The notes under the pieces were generated by a model that saw nothing but the letters and a program-made list of their open reading frames with translations, was not told the DNA's origin and did not search any database. Source: Spirosoma sp. 48-14 (GTDB lineage Bacteria; Bacteroidota; Bacteroidia; Cytophagales; Spirosomataceae). Taken from it: a DNA stretch of 64,000 bases. The position numbers and the translations under genes are program-made. The stretch lies in NCBI RefSeq assembly GCF_001898575.1, contig NZ_MKUD01000010.1, positions 124,001 to 188,000 of the forward strand. Direction: 5' to 3'. Of the stretch, positions 24,884 to 34,007 are shown piece after piece; position 1 is the stretch's first letter, and each line of letters opens with the position of its first letter.

Positions 24884-25921
24884 TCATTCAAACAAATCGC
24901 CCAAAACTGCCAGATAAGGGGCATACCAGTCGGCAGCCGGATCGGCATACCGGTGGTAATTGCCTTCCCAAAGGCTAGTTAGAACAGGAATAAACCGCTT
25001 CAGACGATTAGGAGGCAGATTGCTGCGCATGGTGTAATGCGCCAGCTGGCGATGGAGCTGAGGTAAACCAGGCGAATCCTGTGGGACTCGTTCGCTCAAA
25101 AGCTGGCTGATTACTTTTAATTGAATCTGTTTTTTATGCAGCGGTGCTAGTTTACGAGCCCTATGTCGCGTAAATCGATCACGAAGACGAATCCGCTCAC
25201 CGACTTCCTGAGGCCGAACGCCAACCTGTTGCTGTACGTGCGTTCGATAGAGCTGCAATGGCTGGTCTATGAAGTGAACGGCATTTTGCGTAGCGGCAAC
25301 CAGAGCCATCCAGCCGTCGTAAATATAGCCTGGAATTGTCTTTGGAATAGGAATTATCATCGACAGGTACGACTTCCGTATTACAGTAGCACAGCCCATC
25401 ATCCGATTGCCATCCAGCATGACGTCCATGACTTCACCCGCTCGCCAGCGGTTTTTGGCTTTTTCGTCGAATCGAACCGCTCTCCAGAACCGTTCTTCGC
25501 GCCCATCCAGATATTCGTCGGTAACCCAGGCGTCGCAGAATGCTATCTGGGCCTCGGGGTGCTGGACCATGTATTGCGTCATGGAGCTGATTTTTTCTGG
25601 TAGCCAGAAATCATCCTGATCACAGAGAAAAATCAGATCGCCCTGACAGGCTGCAATAGCCCGTTCGAAGTTTTTATTATACCCTAAGCGGGTTGTGTTG
25701 GGTAGAACACGCACCGTAAATGGTGCTTCGGCGGCCAGTTGCTTCAGCAAATCAGGTGTTCCATCCGTCGAGCAATCGTCCGAAATGACCACCTCGTCGG
25801 GTAACTGGTGCTGATGCATCAGGCTATGCCATTGTACAGGCAGGTAGGTTTTACCATTGTATGTACAGAGAGCAATAGAAATCGTTGGTTTTTGCACAGA
25901 TGTAGTCATACGCGCAGTCAT
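24884..25921 (-). CDS. Family 2 glycosyltransferase (rhamnosyltransferase-like)
   Basis: The ATG at 25921 overlaps the upstream stop codon as ATGA and is chosen over the ORF-track start at 25990, which would add 23 non-conserved residues read from the upstream gene; MTTSVQKP at 25909 is another option. The 345-residue product has ISIALCTYNGKTYLPVQ, ISDDCSTDGTPDLL and FLCDQDDFWLPEK, the last being the DxD-containing motif typical of the rhamnosyl-transferring GT2 group. Specificity is not certain. The C-terminal third is basic (RFTRHRARKL) and may contact the membrane. Confidence 0.88.
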   Translation of the reverse strand: MTARMTTSVQKPTISIALCTYNGKTYLPVQWHSLMHQHQLPDEVVISDDCSTDGTPDLLKQLAAEAPFTVRVLPNTTRLGYNKNFERAIAACQGDLIFLCDQDDFWLPEKISSMTQYMVQHPEAQIAFCDAWVTDEYLDGREERFWRAVRFDEKAKNRWRAGEVMDVMLDGNRMMGCATVIRKSYLSMIIPIPKTIPGYIYDGWMALVAATQNAVHFIDQPLQLYRTHVQQQVGVRPQEVGERIRLRDRFTRHRARKLAPLHKKQIQLKVISQLLSERVPQDSPGLPQLHRQLAHYTMRSNLPPNRLKRFIPVLTSLWEGNYHRYADPAADWYAPYLAVLGDLFE

Positions 25922-26745
25922 ATTTGGTAACCGTATTGGGCAAAAATGGGGCGCCAGTACGTTAGTCCATGTATATCCCAGGCGTGGCAACCGAATGGTA
26001 GTTTCCCTTGATTGTAATGCTCAACGGCCCATTGCGGAAAAAATTCAATTGAAAAATGTAAAGCTTCCCGATAATTCGGAATTCGAAGGTGTGGCCAGTA
26101 CCGATTCACTTCAATACCCCAGAATACATCTTCGTGGTATTGGTGCATGGTATTTTGATTATACTCGGCAATTTTTTTCTCGAAAGGTTTTAAGCAGCGC
26201 AGCATCGCTGGTACACGACGAAGCGAAAAGCCACCACACCCGACACCGTTCAGGTTAATAATTTCCCGAGGGGTAATACCATCGGGTTTTTTAAGATCCA
26301 GCCAGGTGGCTATCTGTTGCTTAATCGTAAACCAGATTTGGTCACCCAAACCTGTGAAATCCCGGTCGCGAAGCCAGGGAGCACCAATGTAATCATAATT
26401 CTGCTGACACCAATAGGCTAGTTCATCTTTAAAGACAAACGCATCTAACTGATGTATCAGCAAATATTCCTGATCGGCAAATGCCTGATAAAATTCCTCC
26501 GATACCATCAGCCGATTATAACCCTGAATGTCGGAGAAATAACTGTTGTCAAACGTGCGAGCCTGTAACGTAGGGCTTATTTCGCGGTAGGCCGATAGAT
26601 CGAGCGAATGTGGAGTTGCTAACCAAATAGGATAATTTTTTAATACATTTACGCACTGAGTTAGCGCAATGCGCTCATAGTCAGTAAGCTGTGTTTTGTA
26701 AACGGGTATAACAACGTTTACACTAACGGGTGTTGATGCTTTCAT
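25918..26745 (-). CDS. DUF5672 family protein (glycan-locus protein)
   Basis: A 275-residue protein matching the DUF5672 pattern: VNVVIPVYKTQLTDYERIAL near the N-terminus, then LLIHQLDAFVF, YIGAPWLRDRDF, GVGCGGFSLRR and HEDVFWGIEVNRY. The family is found next to glycosyltransferases and looks like a GT-A relative, with QLDAFVF in the position of the metal site. Biochemical activity is unknown to me. It has 4-nt overlaps at both ends, with the GT2 gene downstream and the GT9 gene upstream, so it is firmly embedded in the operon. Confidence 0.82.
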   Translation of the reverse strand: MKASTPVSVNVVIPVYKTQLTDYERIALTQCVNVLKNYPIWLATPHSLDLSAYREISPTLQARTFDNSYFSDIQGYNRLMVSEEFYQAFADQEYLLIHQLDAFVFKDELAYWCQQNYDYIGAPWLRDRDFTGLGDQIWFTIKQQIATWLDLKKPDGITPREIINLNGVGCGGFSLRRVPAMLRCLKPFEKKIAEYNQNTMHQYHEDVFWGIEVNRYWPHLRIPNYREALHFSIEFFPQWAVEHYNQGKLPFGCHAWDIHGLTYWRPIFAQYGYQI

Positions 26746-27782
26746 GCAAATTTAGGTTGCCCCAGACGTTTAGCGACCGCTTTCTGTACCCAGCCATACG
26801 GCAGATCGGCACAGTGATGATCGAAATGGTTGAGGATTGTAATACCCTCGCCCCGCTTATAACGGCCTGAATAAGGTAGATAATCGACAAAGTCGAACAA
26901 CTTTCCTAATAAAATAATCCCATCTGTTTCAACAGCATTGGCCATATGAGCAGGCCCACTGTCGATGCCAATAAACAGGCACGCCTGCCGAATCACTTCG
27001 GCCGTTTCGAGTAAACTCAATTGGCCGCACACACTCCGATAATGTGGATGTTCCAGGGTTATGGTCGGCGTCAAACCAATTTCAATAACTGGATTAGGGT
27101 ATGTGTTAATGATCCACTGAACCAGTTTATTCCAGTTGGCTGCTGGCCAGTCACGCATGACATGGCTCGACTGACAGTGAATTACAATCGGATCGTCAGG
27201 CAAGTGTAATGATGCGATTTTCTGCCGAACACGTTCTGGAATATACATTTTCGGATCGGCGGTAAGAGCGGGTAAACCAGCCGCCTGCGGAAAAACATAT
27301 AGCAGGTCGCCCCGGTCATAATAATTATCAAAGTTCAGGCCAATCTGATCGGCTATCGGATTAACAGGATCTTCCAGACAATACTTACATTTTCGGTGTG
27401 AAATATGCAGGTTGTAAACTTTGTCGAAAATGCCTGATCGAAGGAGTCGTACCCGTTCGCCAGGGCACTTCTCGATTAGGTATCCATCAAGATCAGGATG
27501 ATATTTAACCAGATCGAGATAGGGTTTACGAACCACCCAGATGATATAATCATTCGGATGTCTGCGTCGAACTTCTTTGGCTACTGGCTCACAGGCAATG
27601 ATATCGCCCATCTGTTCTGAGAGAATAATAGCGACAAGCGGGCGATTTCTATGCCTTTGTTTAAGCCACCATAGCTGTACATATTTGGCCCAAAACGACC
27701 AAAACTTACCGACTATGTGGGTATACTTATGAAAACGATAGGTCCAGAGTTCCCGGAAACGAGGTCCCTCATTCATACTCAA
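26742..27782 (-). CDS. Family 9 glycosyltransferase (heptosyltransferase-like)
   Basis: A 346-residue ADP-heptose:LPS-heptosyltransferase-related protein. Visible motifs are VAIILSEQMGDIIACEPVAKE at the N-terminal domain, IVIHCQSSHVMRDWP at the start of the donor domain, and the signature FIGIDSGPAHMANAVET, which includes the sugar-nucleotide binding Asp and His. Whether it uses a heptose or another sugar is open. It overlaps its neighbours by 4 nt on both sides. Confidence 0.88.
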   Translation of the reverse strand: MSMNEGPRFRELWTYRFHKYTHIVGKFWSFWAKYVQLWWLKQRHRNRPLVAIILSEQMGDIIACEPVAKEVRRRHPNDYIIWVVRKPYLDLVKYHPDLDGYLIEKCPGERVRLLRSGIFDKVYNLHISHRKCKYCLEDPVNPIADQIGLNFDNYYDRGDLLYVFPQAAGLPALTADPKMYIPERVRQKIASLHLPDDPIVIHCQSSHVMRDWPAANWNKLVQWIINTYPNPVIEIGLTPTITLEHPHYRSVCGQLSLLETAEVIRQACLFIGIDSGPAHMANAVETDGIILLGKLFDFVDYLPYSGRYKRGEGITILNHFDHHCADLPYGWVQKAVAKRLGQPKFA

Positions 27783-28825
27783 TGCGATTCTAACAGCGAA
27801 ATAACTTGGTTGAACGGTGTTTGAAGGAATTTACGAACTCGTTTGTAACGAAGTATTACCGGTGGTTTAATGTAAACGCATGGATACTGCCTATACTGTT
27901 CGTTGTAGTTCGCCAGCAACCGCTCGCGGTAGAAATCGAATAATGGACGCACATCGGGTCGTTGCTCTTTGGTCTGACTTGCGTCGGCAAAGGTAAAACG
28001 CGTTTGATATTTTGAGATTTCATCGGGGCGATCAGGGTTGTAACCGCTGTAATGAAAAAACTGCAATGGTTCAACAGTCGTTTCATTGTCCGACGAAAAA
28101 GGTGGATCAATCGCTCCGGTGATTTGCCATTGACCCGCCTGGTTCTTCGAAAAATACCGTTCGTGCAGATTCCAGTAAGCGACGTTATAGCCTAAATGAT
28201 GATCGATCAATACATTATCGTAATAAACCGGGGCGAAATTGACCCAATGCTGATCCACAAATAGCCCTTCGCAGAGATCAATCCGGCATTCGTACACCAG
28301 CCGTTCTTTCCACCAGTTCACAAACCGACGGGCTGTTTCGTCGGCCCGTAAGCCAATAAACCCGAGGTTGAAAATACCCGTATTCAGGTGGTGCAATTCG
28401 TTCGGGCGCTCCCAGTCAGGCGTAGGTGAGCAGGTATGCGGAGTCAGTACCAGGCTATACGTTTTTAAGGCTTTATTTAAATCGAGTAAAGGCTGAAAAA
28501 CAATAATGTCCGGGTCGAAATAAATAACTTCGGTAGCGTCGGGGTAGGTCTTGTAGAAATAATCGATAAAGAACGGTTTGACAGCCGTGTTGAGTTCGGT
28601 AATATCGTAGCGGTCGCACATGGCCCCAAAGTCTGGAATCCCGATCTTGTCCACTTCGAGCATGGGGTAATCCGGGATTAATTCGTCAGGAAGATTGGCC
28701 GCGCTTACTATGTCAACTAACCCAATAATATATCGATAGTCAGGATTGGTTTGTCGGAGTGATTCCCCCAGCGTTCGAGCCTGAGCCAGATAGTTGATCG
28801 AGCAGATTGTAAAAGCAAGTGTCAT
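27779..28825 (-). CDS. Putative GT-A glycosyltransferase (GT8-like), paralogue of 23846
   Basis: A 348-residue protein beginning MTLAFTICSINYLAQARTLG, with the metal-site sequence VIYFDPDIIVF (DPD intact), LNTGIFNLGFIGL, a conserved CEGLFVDQHWVN and VAYWNLHERYF. It resembles nucleotide-diphospho-sugar transferases of Bacteroidota glycan loci; donor and acceptor are unknown. It heads a chain of four genes overlapping by 4 nt (27779, 26742, 25918, 24884). The 207-bp region upstream contains no obvious gene or terminator and could carry a promoter. Confidence 0.75.
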   Translation of the reverse strand: MTLAFTICSINYLAQARTLGESLRQTNPDYRYIIGLVDIVSAANLPDELIPDYPMLEVDKIGIPDFGAMCDRYDITELNTAVKPFFIDYFYKTYPDATEVIYFDPDIIVFQPLLDLNKALKTYSLVLTPHTCSPTPDWERPNELHHLNTGIFNLGFIGLRADETARRFVNWWKERLVYECRIDLCEGLFVDQHWVNFAPVYYDNVLIDHHLGYNVAYWNLHERYFSKNQAGQWQITGAIDPPFSSDNETTVEPLQFFHYSGYNPDRPDEISKYQTRFTFADASQTKEQRPDVRPLFDFYRERLLANYNEQYRQYPCVYIKPPVILRYKRVRKFLQTPFNQVISLLESH

Positions 28826-29032
28826 AAAGAAGCTGGGAAGATAGCAGATAATTCAGTGATGACAAAACGAATACCCCAACAGATCGATTAACTCAAGCCT
28901 TTTCAAGAGAAGTAATACGACTTGTATTGACTTGGTTTTTAATTGTAAATCAGCAAATTGGAACGATACGTGTCGACGGTATAAACCTAGTCAATGGGTG
29001 CTCCCAGGTTCTGGGTTTAAATCGCGTAAGCG

Positions 29033-30220
29033 TTAAGCCGCCAGTTGATTGAATAACTTGATGAGCGTATCGACACTTTGTTTAGCCGGATGCCGTTCCA
29101 GGATTTTTTGCCCCAGCCGTTGCCCCATTTGCCGACGAAGATCAGGGTTCTGAAGGAGCTCAATGATCCGATCGCTCATGGCGTCCAGATCGAGATAGGG
29201 CACTATATAGCCTCCGTCGGTTTCTACCAGTTCGGGCGAACCGCCAGCTCCATCGAAACACACAACAGGAACGCCACTTAGGCCAGCTTCAAATACCACC
29301 AACGGGTAAGGGTCTTCGCGGGAGCAAAGTACAAATACATCGAATCGGCTGGTGTACCGAAGTACTTCGGGGGTAGGAGGGATCAAATGAACCCGATCGG
29401 CCAGTCCGGCTTTACGAATATCCAGCCAGATATCATCGTGCAGCGTTCCTTTGGGCATACCTACCCAAACAAAATGGATAGGCTGTTTGCCCGTATACCG
29501 GCCAATTACCTGACGGGCAATACTGACAAACAGATCATTCCCTTTCCGCCACTCTGCATTGCCACACCCGCCAACAATCAGCGCATCGGCTGGCAGGCCC
29601 AGTGAGGCATACAACGAAGGCTGTTCCGTCGCTTTTTGAACGTTTTTCTCCAGCGAAGGCGTGTCGATAAGTGTGTACAACGATATGCGGGTCGGGTCGA
29701 AGCCATGCTCCTGCTCGTAGTATCGGGCGGTTGCTTTCGAAACGGCCAGCATATGATTTGTCCGTTTTAGCAGATAGGCCAGCTCATCGGGCCGGGTATA
29801 AATCCGAACCGACATGTCGAGCTCATGTACAAACGTGACAACGGGTATTTGATCGGGAATCGCCAACTGTGCCACCCACCGGCTACTGGTAACAGTATTT
29901 ACCAGGACCAGATCGACCTTGTCCAAGCCTAGTTGGGCTCGAATGGCCTGTTGATGCGCTTTAGTCCGGCGCTCATAAAACTGCTGCCATTGGCCTAATT
30001 TCCACAACACCTTATCGGCCAAAGCGCTTACTGCATAGGTCGGAGGAGTTGGCCAGATTGTAACGGGACAAATCGCCTGGTATTCTTCCAAAAGTGGCCC
30101 TCCTTCGCCTAATAGCAGATGCATCTGAAAACCTTCCACTTTCAGCAGACGCATTACATTTAATAAAACAAGCTGCGCTCCGGCGCGGTTGGCATCATGG
30201 CCGATGAGAAGGAGATTCAT
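29033..30220 (-). CDS. Family 4 glycosyltransferase (GT-B)
   Basis: A 395-residue retaining transferase: MNLLLIGHDANRAGAQLVLL at the N-terminus, the donor domain with VGGCGNAEWRKGNDLFVSI, and a divergent EX7E element EDPYPLVVFEAGLSGVPVV. It is the last gene of the segment downstream of the NeuD-like gene, and its start codon is only 5 nt from a long AG-rich stem-loop (30226-30314). Confidence 0.9.
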   Translation of the reverse strand: MNLLLIGHDANRAGAQLVLLNVMRLLKVEGFQMHLLLGEGGPLLEEYQAICPVTIWPTPPTYAVSALADKVLWKLGQWQQFYERRTKAHQQAIRAQLGLDKVDLVLVNTVTSSRWVAQLAIPDQIPVVTFVHELDMSVRIYTRPDELAYLLKRTNHMLAVSKATARYYEQEHGFDPTRISLYTLIDTPSLEKNVQKATEQPSLYASLGLPADALIVGGCGNAEWRKGNDLFVSIARQVIGRYTGKQPIHFVWVGMPKGTLHDDIWLDIRKAGLADRVHLIPPTPEVLRYTSRFDVFVLCSREDPYPLVVFEAGLSGVPVVCFDGAGGSPELVETDGGYIVPYLDLDAMSDRIIELLQNPDLRRQMGQRLGQKILERHPAKQSVDTLIKLFNQLAA

Positions 30221-30225
30221 GCTTA

Positions 30226-30314
30226 AGGAGTGAGGAGTCAGGAACGAGGAGTGAGAATGCTGATGCGTGTTTTCCTGATTCGCCAGCTATTCTCTCTCCT
30301 TGCTCCTAACTCCT
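30226..30314. repeat. Low-complexity-arm stem-loop A
   Basis: Left arm 30226-30267 (AGGAGTGAGGAGTCAGGA..., ending AATGCTGATGCG) pairs with right arm 30281-30314 (CGCCAGCTATTCTCTCTCC...) with an 8-nt length difference. It fills the gap between two minus-strand genes. The inner core AATGCTGAYGC is shared with element B. Confidence 0.7.
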
Positions 30315-30325
30315 GTGTACTAAAA

Positions 30326-30979
30326 TCAATAGGCTTCGTAACTGGGTTTGGGTAACTTTTTGGCGGGATTGCCGAGGTAGAGTCCCCATTCTTCAGTGTC
30401 TTTGTAAATCGCTGAGGCCATCCCTACCAAGGTGCCGGTTGCGATGTGAAGAAAATCCCGGATGGTGCTGTTGACACCAAAGAAGCAATAGGGTTCTATG
30501 ACACAATGCCCCGACATCACGACATGGGACGTAAAGAAGACATGGTCTTTAATTTGCCCATGATGACCAATGTGATTGCCGCTCCAGAGAACGACATTAT
30601 TGCCTATAGTTGTGAACGGTTGTATGGTATTATCTTCCAGAATGAAGCAGTTTTCGCCGATCTGGTTGCCAAAAACCGTCGCTTTTGAACTGACATACGA
30701 AATAAACGCGTAACCTTTGGCTTTGGCTTCGAGGTAAATCCGTTCGCGATTGCGATTCATGTTCCGACCTGTCATCGGCGCGAAAAACTTGTACTCGCTG
30801 GGCGAAAAAATGGTTTCGACCTCTTCAAAAGCGACTAAAGGCAGTCCCTGAAATTCGGTACCGTTCATGTATTCACGGCTAACGGTAAACGCTACCACCT
30901 CATGTTCAGAATCGTGCTTTAGGTAGAAATGGGCCAGTTCGGCCGTATCCATTACGCCAAAAATGATAACTTTTGCCAT
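30326..30979 (-). CDS. NeuD-like sugar O/N-acyltransferase
   Basis: A 217-residue protein with an N-terminal Rossmann-like domain (MAKVIIFGVMDTAELAHFYL, about 1-90) and C-terminal hexapeptide repeats forming a left-handed beta-helix (about 95-205: KATVFGNQIGENC, GNNVVLWSGNHIGHHGQI). The His in SGNHIGHH is the probable catalytic base. This architecture fits NeuD/PglD/VioB-type acetyltransferases acting on amino sugars, consistent with the DegT aminotransferase upstream. It ends in GNPAKKLPKP, the usual family tail. Confidence 0.85.
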   Translation of the reverse strand: MAKVIIFGVMDTAELAHFYLKHDSEHEVVAFTVSREYMNGTEFQGLPLVAFEEVETIFSPSEYKFFAPMTGRNMNRNRERIYLEAKAKGYAFISYVSSKATVFGNQIGENCFILEDNTIQPFTTIGNNVVLWSGNHIGHHGQIKDHVFFTSHVVMSGHCVIEPYCFFGVNSTIRDFLHIATGTLVGMASAIYKDTEEWGLYLGNPAKKLPKPSYEAY

Positions 30980-31024
30980 ACTTTTTTAAGGAGTGAGGGC
31001 AGCTCTCGGTTCTAACGCCTAAAA

Positions 31025-31729
31025 CTACACCAATTCATATTCATCCAGCATCGCTCTGGCGCTGGCCAGGTCGTTGTTCATCAATATATCCAGAATCGAT
31101 AGCCAGGGAATAAACGGGTTTCGATTATTGCCCTGAGCATACTCGACTTTGTTCGATTTAATAAAATTCAACTCAATACCTGCCTGCGCAAAGGTTGGTT
31201 TGTCGTATAACTCAGTACCACCAATGGGGTTGATGTACCGGGTTGCCGCTTCCTGCCGACAAATATCCAGAATCCGTTCCTGGGCCTTTAACTCGACATT
31301 GTTGTAAATACTCGACGACTGGACCAAAACGGTTGGTAGTTCCAGGTAGCGATTCAGTTCAAGAAGGCTGCTGTAAACCAGTTCGGCAATCGAATCGGTA
31401 GTAAAATTGATGATTTTTTCGGCCAGAGGCATAACCGTTTGATAATAGGGTGCTTTACGGTAACCCTGTTCAATGGTTTTCAGCAATTTGCCCCTCCATT
31501 TTGGATCATCGGTTATGTGCACTTCATTGATTCGTTTGTTCTGGCTGGCGTCTTTTAGGGGAACCGTAAATAAATACTCCTGGCCATTGATCGCCAGTCG
31601 GTTACGGTTTATCCAGCCCCGATTAATGAAGGCGACATCGTCGTAGAGAATGAACTTATCAACAGCCTTAATGAGTTGCATGTAGCCAACATAGGGCAGA
31701 AAATAAGGCTGCATGATCGCTATAGTCAT
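31025..31729 (-). CDS. WbqC-family protein
   Basis: A 234-residue WbqC-like protein with the diagnostic start MTIAIMQPYFLPYVGYMQL and FILYDDVAFINRGWINRNR. The family occurs in O-antigen and glycan clusters beside sugar aminotransferases. Its reaction is not firmly established; a role in modifying an amino sugar is inferred from such neighbourhoods. Here it lies between the NeuD-like gene and a GT39-like gene, in the same operon as the DegT aminotransferase. Confidence 0.87.
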   Translation of the reverse strand: MTIAIMQPYFLPYVGYMQLIKAVDKFILYDDVAFINRGWINRNRLAINGQEYLFTVPLKDASQNKRINEVHITDDPKWRGKLLKTIEQGYRKAPYYQTVMPLAEKIINFTTDSIAELVYSSLLELNRYLELPTVLVQSSSIYNNVELKAQERILDICRQEAATRYINPIGGTELYDKPTFAQAGIELNFIKSNKVEYAQGNNRNPFIPWLSILDILMNNDLASARAMLDEYELV

Positions 31730-31750
31730 CGCAAAAGTAGGCTTGGTAAG

Positions 31751-31811
31751 TCAGTAGCGAGAAGAGTTAACGCATAGTGTTGTTTAACGCGTCAACCATT
31801 CTCGCGACTGG
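31751..31811. repeat. Low-complexity-arm stem-loop I
   Basis: Arms 31751-31773 (TCAGTAGCGAGAAGAGTTAA...) and 31789-31811 match at 18 of 23 positions. It lies 4 nt from the stop codon of the GT39-like gene and 22 nt before the WbqC gene start. The inner ends read ACGC/GCGT, as in element B. Confidence 0.55.
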
Positions 31812-31814
31812 TTT

Positions 31815-33881
31815 TCAATCCTTTTTAAGTTTTCGTAAATAATAGTCTTCTCCCGGAACAATGATGGCGGCCCTCATGGTGGTATCGGTGCCTAGCCGGA
31901 TATCGCCGGGTTGTGGATGAATCACACTTTTATCGAAAAACAGGTAATCGGCGTTTTTCGGAATGGGTTTTAGGCCCTGCTCAAACGGGTTGATGGCAAT
32001 GAGTCGACGAGATAAATGAGGGCCGTAAAGTGGGTATTCGTAGTCGTCATTAATCGTCGCCAAAGCAACCGTGGCCTGCTCCGGGACCAGTTCATCGAAT
32101 CGCTTGTAGGGAATATACGTATCCGGGCGGCCCAATGTCATTTGTTTGATTCGATCTGCTTCAAAAGCAGACGAAAATGAGCGACCATCAGGGGCTGTCC
32201 AGGCAAACGGAAGGGCGCGGGTGTTGAAGAAGATGCACAGAATAGCCGAAATGCATCCCAGAACGGTTATCAGGCCGACATAACCTTTCCAAACAACCCG
32301 ATTAGGAACGTCAACCGACGTACGGGCGTGCAAAAATAGCAGAGCGAGAAAAGGAACGCCGAATAAACTGGTCTCTATGAAATACCGGCCCTTGAATGGG
32401 TCGTAAGGGGCTGAGTAGGAAAGTGCTGCAAAGTGGAGTAGCAAGGCTATACCCAGGAACGTATGCGGTGTTGAACGCACGTAACCGATGAGAACCAGAA
32501 TCAGCAAGGGAAAAATAAGTCCAAAGCCAAAGATACCCCAATACGGATTCGCATTATAGAACACAAACTTGCGGTCGAAGGCAAATGGCTGGATCGAAAA
32601 ATCCGTTTCTTCATCCAGACGCATATGTAGCTTATCTTCCAGAACAACAAGCGGTTGGCGCATGGCATGATTCAATTCCGCTCCTAAAGTCAAATTTCGG
32701 ATACCATCGAGATTAACATGGTCGTAGCCATAGCGGATAACATTGCGGCTCCCCTGTTCAAACAGATTTCTAAGTGTACCGGCCCGTTCAACAGACTGAT
32801 GTTTGAGGGCGGTTGGTGGGCCGATCGGGTGACCAAATACTTCAATGTTTTTTAGATACCCCGTTGGTAACATCCACAAGCAGACCCCCACCACAATAGC
32901 GGCTCCCAGTCGCCACGTACGTTGAAACGTTACAGCCCAGGAAGACGACAGAAATACCGTGTAAATCATGACCACGAACACTGAAGGCAGGAGCAGGGCG
33001 AAGGTAATCTTGTGTCCGAACGCAATGCCAAATGCCATACCCGCAAGGTACAAATACCGATTGTCGGTTTTAGGCTGGCTGCTTTTATAGCTGAACAGCA
33101 TATATAAAAGCACACTCAGGTAAGCAGTCAGTACAATATCGGTTTCAGTTGTAATGGACTGCATCAGAAAATCGGGCAGTAGAGCAAACGCCAATGCGCA
33201 GAAGAAACTGGCTGACAGCCGATTTTGGCCTATGCGCTGGACGATGCCAAAAACAGCAACAATAGCTGTCCAGTAGCTAAGATGATGAATGAACTTGAAG
33301 CCGTTTTCGAAACGGCCCGTCATCAGAAACGAATAGATCTGAAGCGTACAAACACTTTTCGGATACGTATCGATGTTCCAGTTTGTACCGCCAAAATGAC
33401 GCATCGTGCCGCGCTGAATGTACTGCATGACTCGGTTCAAATGGCCTGTCATACTATCCCACTCGTTGGGAACGGTGAACAGCACCAGCAACAGGTTAGT
33501 GACGCCAAGTACAGCCAGGGTGATGAAGAGTATGGAAAATACAAAACGGGAGTAACCTGATAATCCATTGAACCATTGGCGACCTGTGTGCCAGCGATCT
33601 TGAATAAGCGATAAAACAGAAAACGCTTCTGGGTTAGCAGTAAGCCAGCGTAGTATAAAGCCGATAAGGGTAGCTGTAACAAAAACCGAAACTGCCCATA
33701 CCAGTGTGTTTGCTGTTAGATAAAGTGCTGAAAGTATAAAACCAGTTAAAATGACACTACTGGCTCCCAGTAAAAACGTAGTCAGCCACCATTCGGTAAG
33801 TGAACGCCGGGAAATTCGTGTCGACAGACGACCAATGTAGCCAAGAAATAGTGCTAGTGCAAGAAGATAAATCAGGGTCAT
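31815..33881 (-). CDS. Polytopic GT39-like glycosyltransferase (GT-C fold)
   Basis: A 688-residue membrane protein with about twelve hydrophobic segments. It is of the ArnT/PMT type: a first periplasmic loop with an acidic motif (VPNEWDSMTGHLNRV, where Asp-Ser-Met follows the membrane segment), and a C-terminal soluble periplasmic part of about 120 residues. Such enzymes use polyprenyl-phosphate sugars to decorate periplasmic glycans or lipids; the substrate is not predictable. Family membership is inferred from topology and motif placement and is less certain than for its neighbours. Confidence 0.72.
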   Translation of the reverse strand: MTLIYLLALALFLGYIGRLSTRISRRSLTEWWLTTFLLGASSVILTGFILSALYLTANTLVWAVSVFVTATLIGFILRWLTANPEAFSVLSLIQDRWHTGRQWFNGLSGYSRFVFSILFITLAVLGVTNLLLVLFTVPNEWDSMTGHLNRVMQYIQRGTMRHFGGTNWNIDTYPKSVCTLQIYSFLMTGRFENGFKFIHHLSYWTAIVAVFGIVQRIGQNRLSASFFCALAFALLPDFLMQSITTETDIVLTAYLSVLLYMLFSYKSSQPKTDNRYLYLAGMAFGIAFGHKITFALLLPSVFVVMIYTVFLSSSWAVTFQRTWRLGAAIVVGVCLWMLPTGYLKNIEVFGHPIGPPTALKHQSVERAGTLRNLFEQGSRNVIRYGYDHVNLDGIRNLTLGAELNHAMRQPLVVLEDKLHMRLDEETDFSIQPFAFDRKFVFYNANPYWGIFGFGLIFPLLILVLIGYVRSTPHTFLGIALLLHFAALSYSAPYDPFKGRYFIETSLFGVPFLALLFLHARTSVDVPNRVVWKGYVGLITVLGCISAILCIFFNTRALPFAWTAPDGRSFSSAFEADRIKQMTLGRPDTYIPYKRFDELVPEQATVALATINDDYEYPLYGPHLSRRLIAINPFEQGLKPIPKNADYLFFDKSVIHPQPGDIRLGTDTTMRAAIIVPGEDYYLRKLKKD

Positions 33882-33909
33882 AACGCACGATATACGGTGC
33901 AGGTACTAA

Positions 33910-34007
33910 AGTAAATGGATACGATCAGATGAACAATGGATGACTGACAGGCAGGCTATGCGTTGGCGAGCATCAGTGTCCATTAAGTATCAGTTTATCC
34001 GTTTACT
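33910..34007. repeat. Low-complexity-arm stem-loop H, overlapping the DegT stop codon
   Basis: The left arm (AGTAAATGGATA... with AATGGATGACTGAC) pairs imperfectly with the right arm 33971-34007, whose outer end encodes the last sense codons and TAA stop of the DegT gene (Val-Asn-Gly-stop). Best-paired blocks are AGTAAAYGGATA, AATGGA and ACTGA. Confidence 0.5.

Noticed and set aside
25163-25603. 146-residue plus-strand ORF within the GT2 gene at 24884
   Set aside because: Opposite-strand shadow of conserved GT2 motifs.
28826-29032. Possible RNA gene in a 207-bp spacer
   Set aside because: No cloverleaf, terminator or conserved RNA motif could be recognised.
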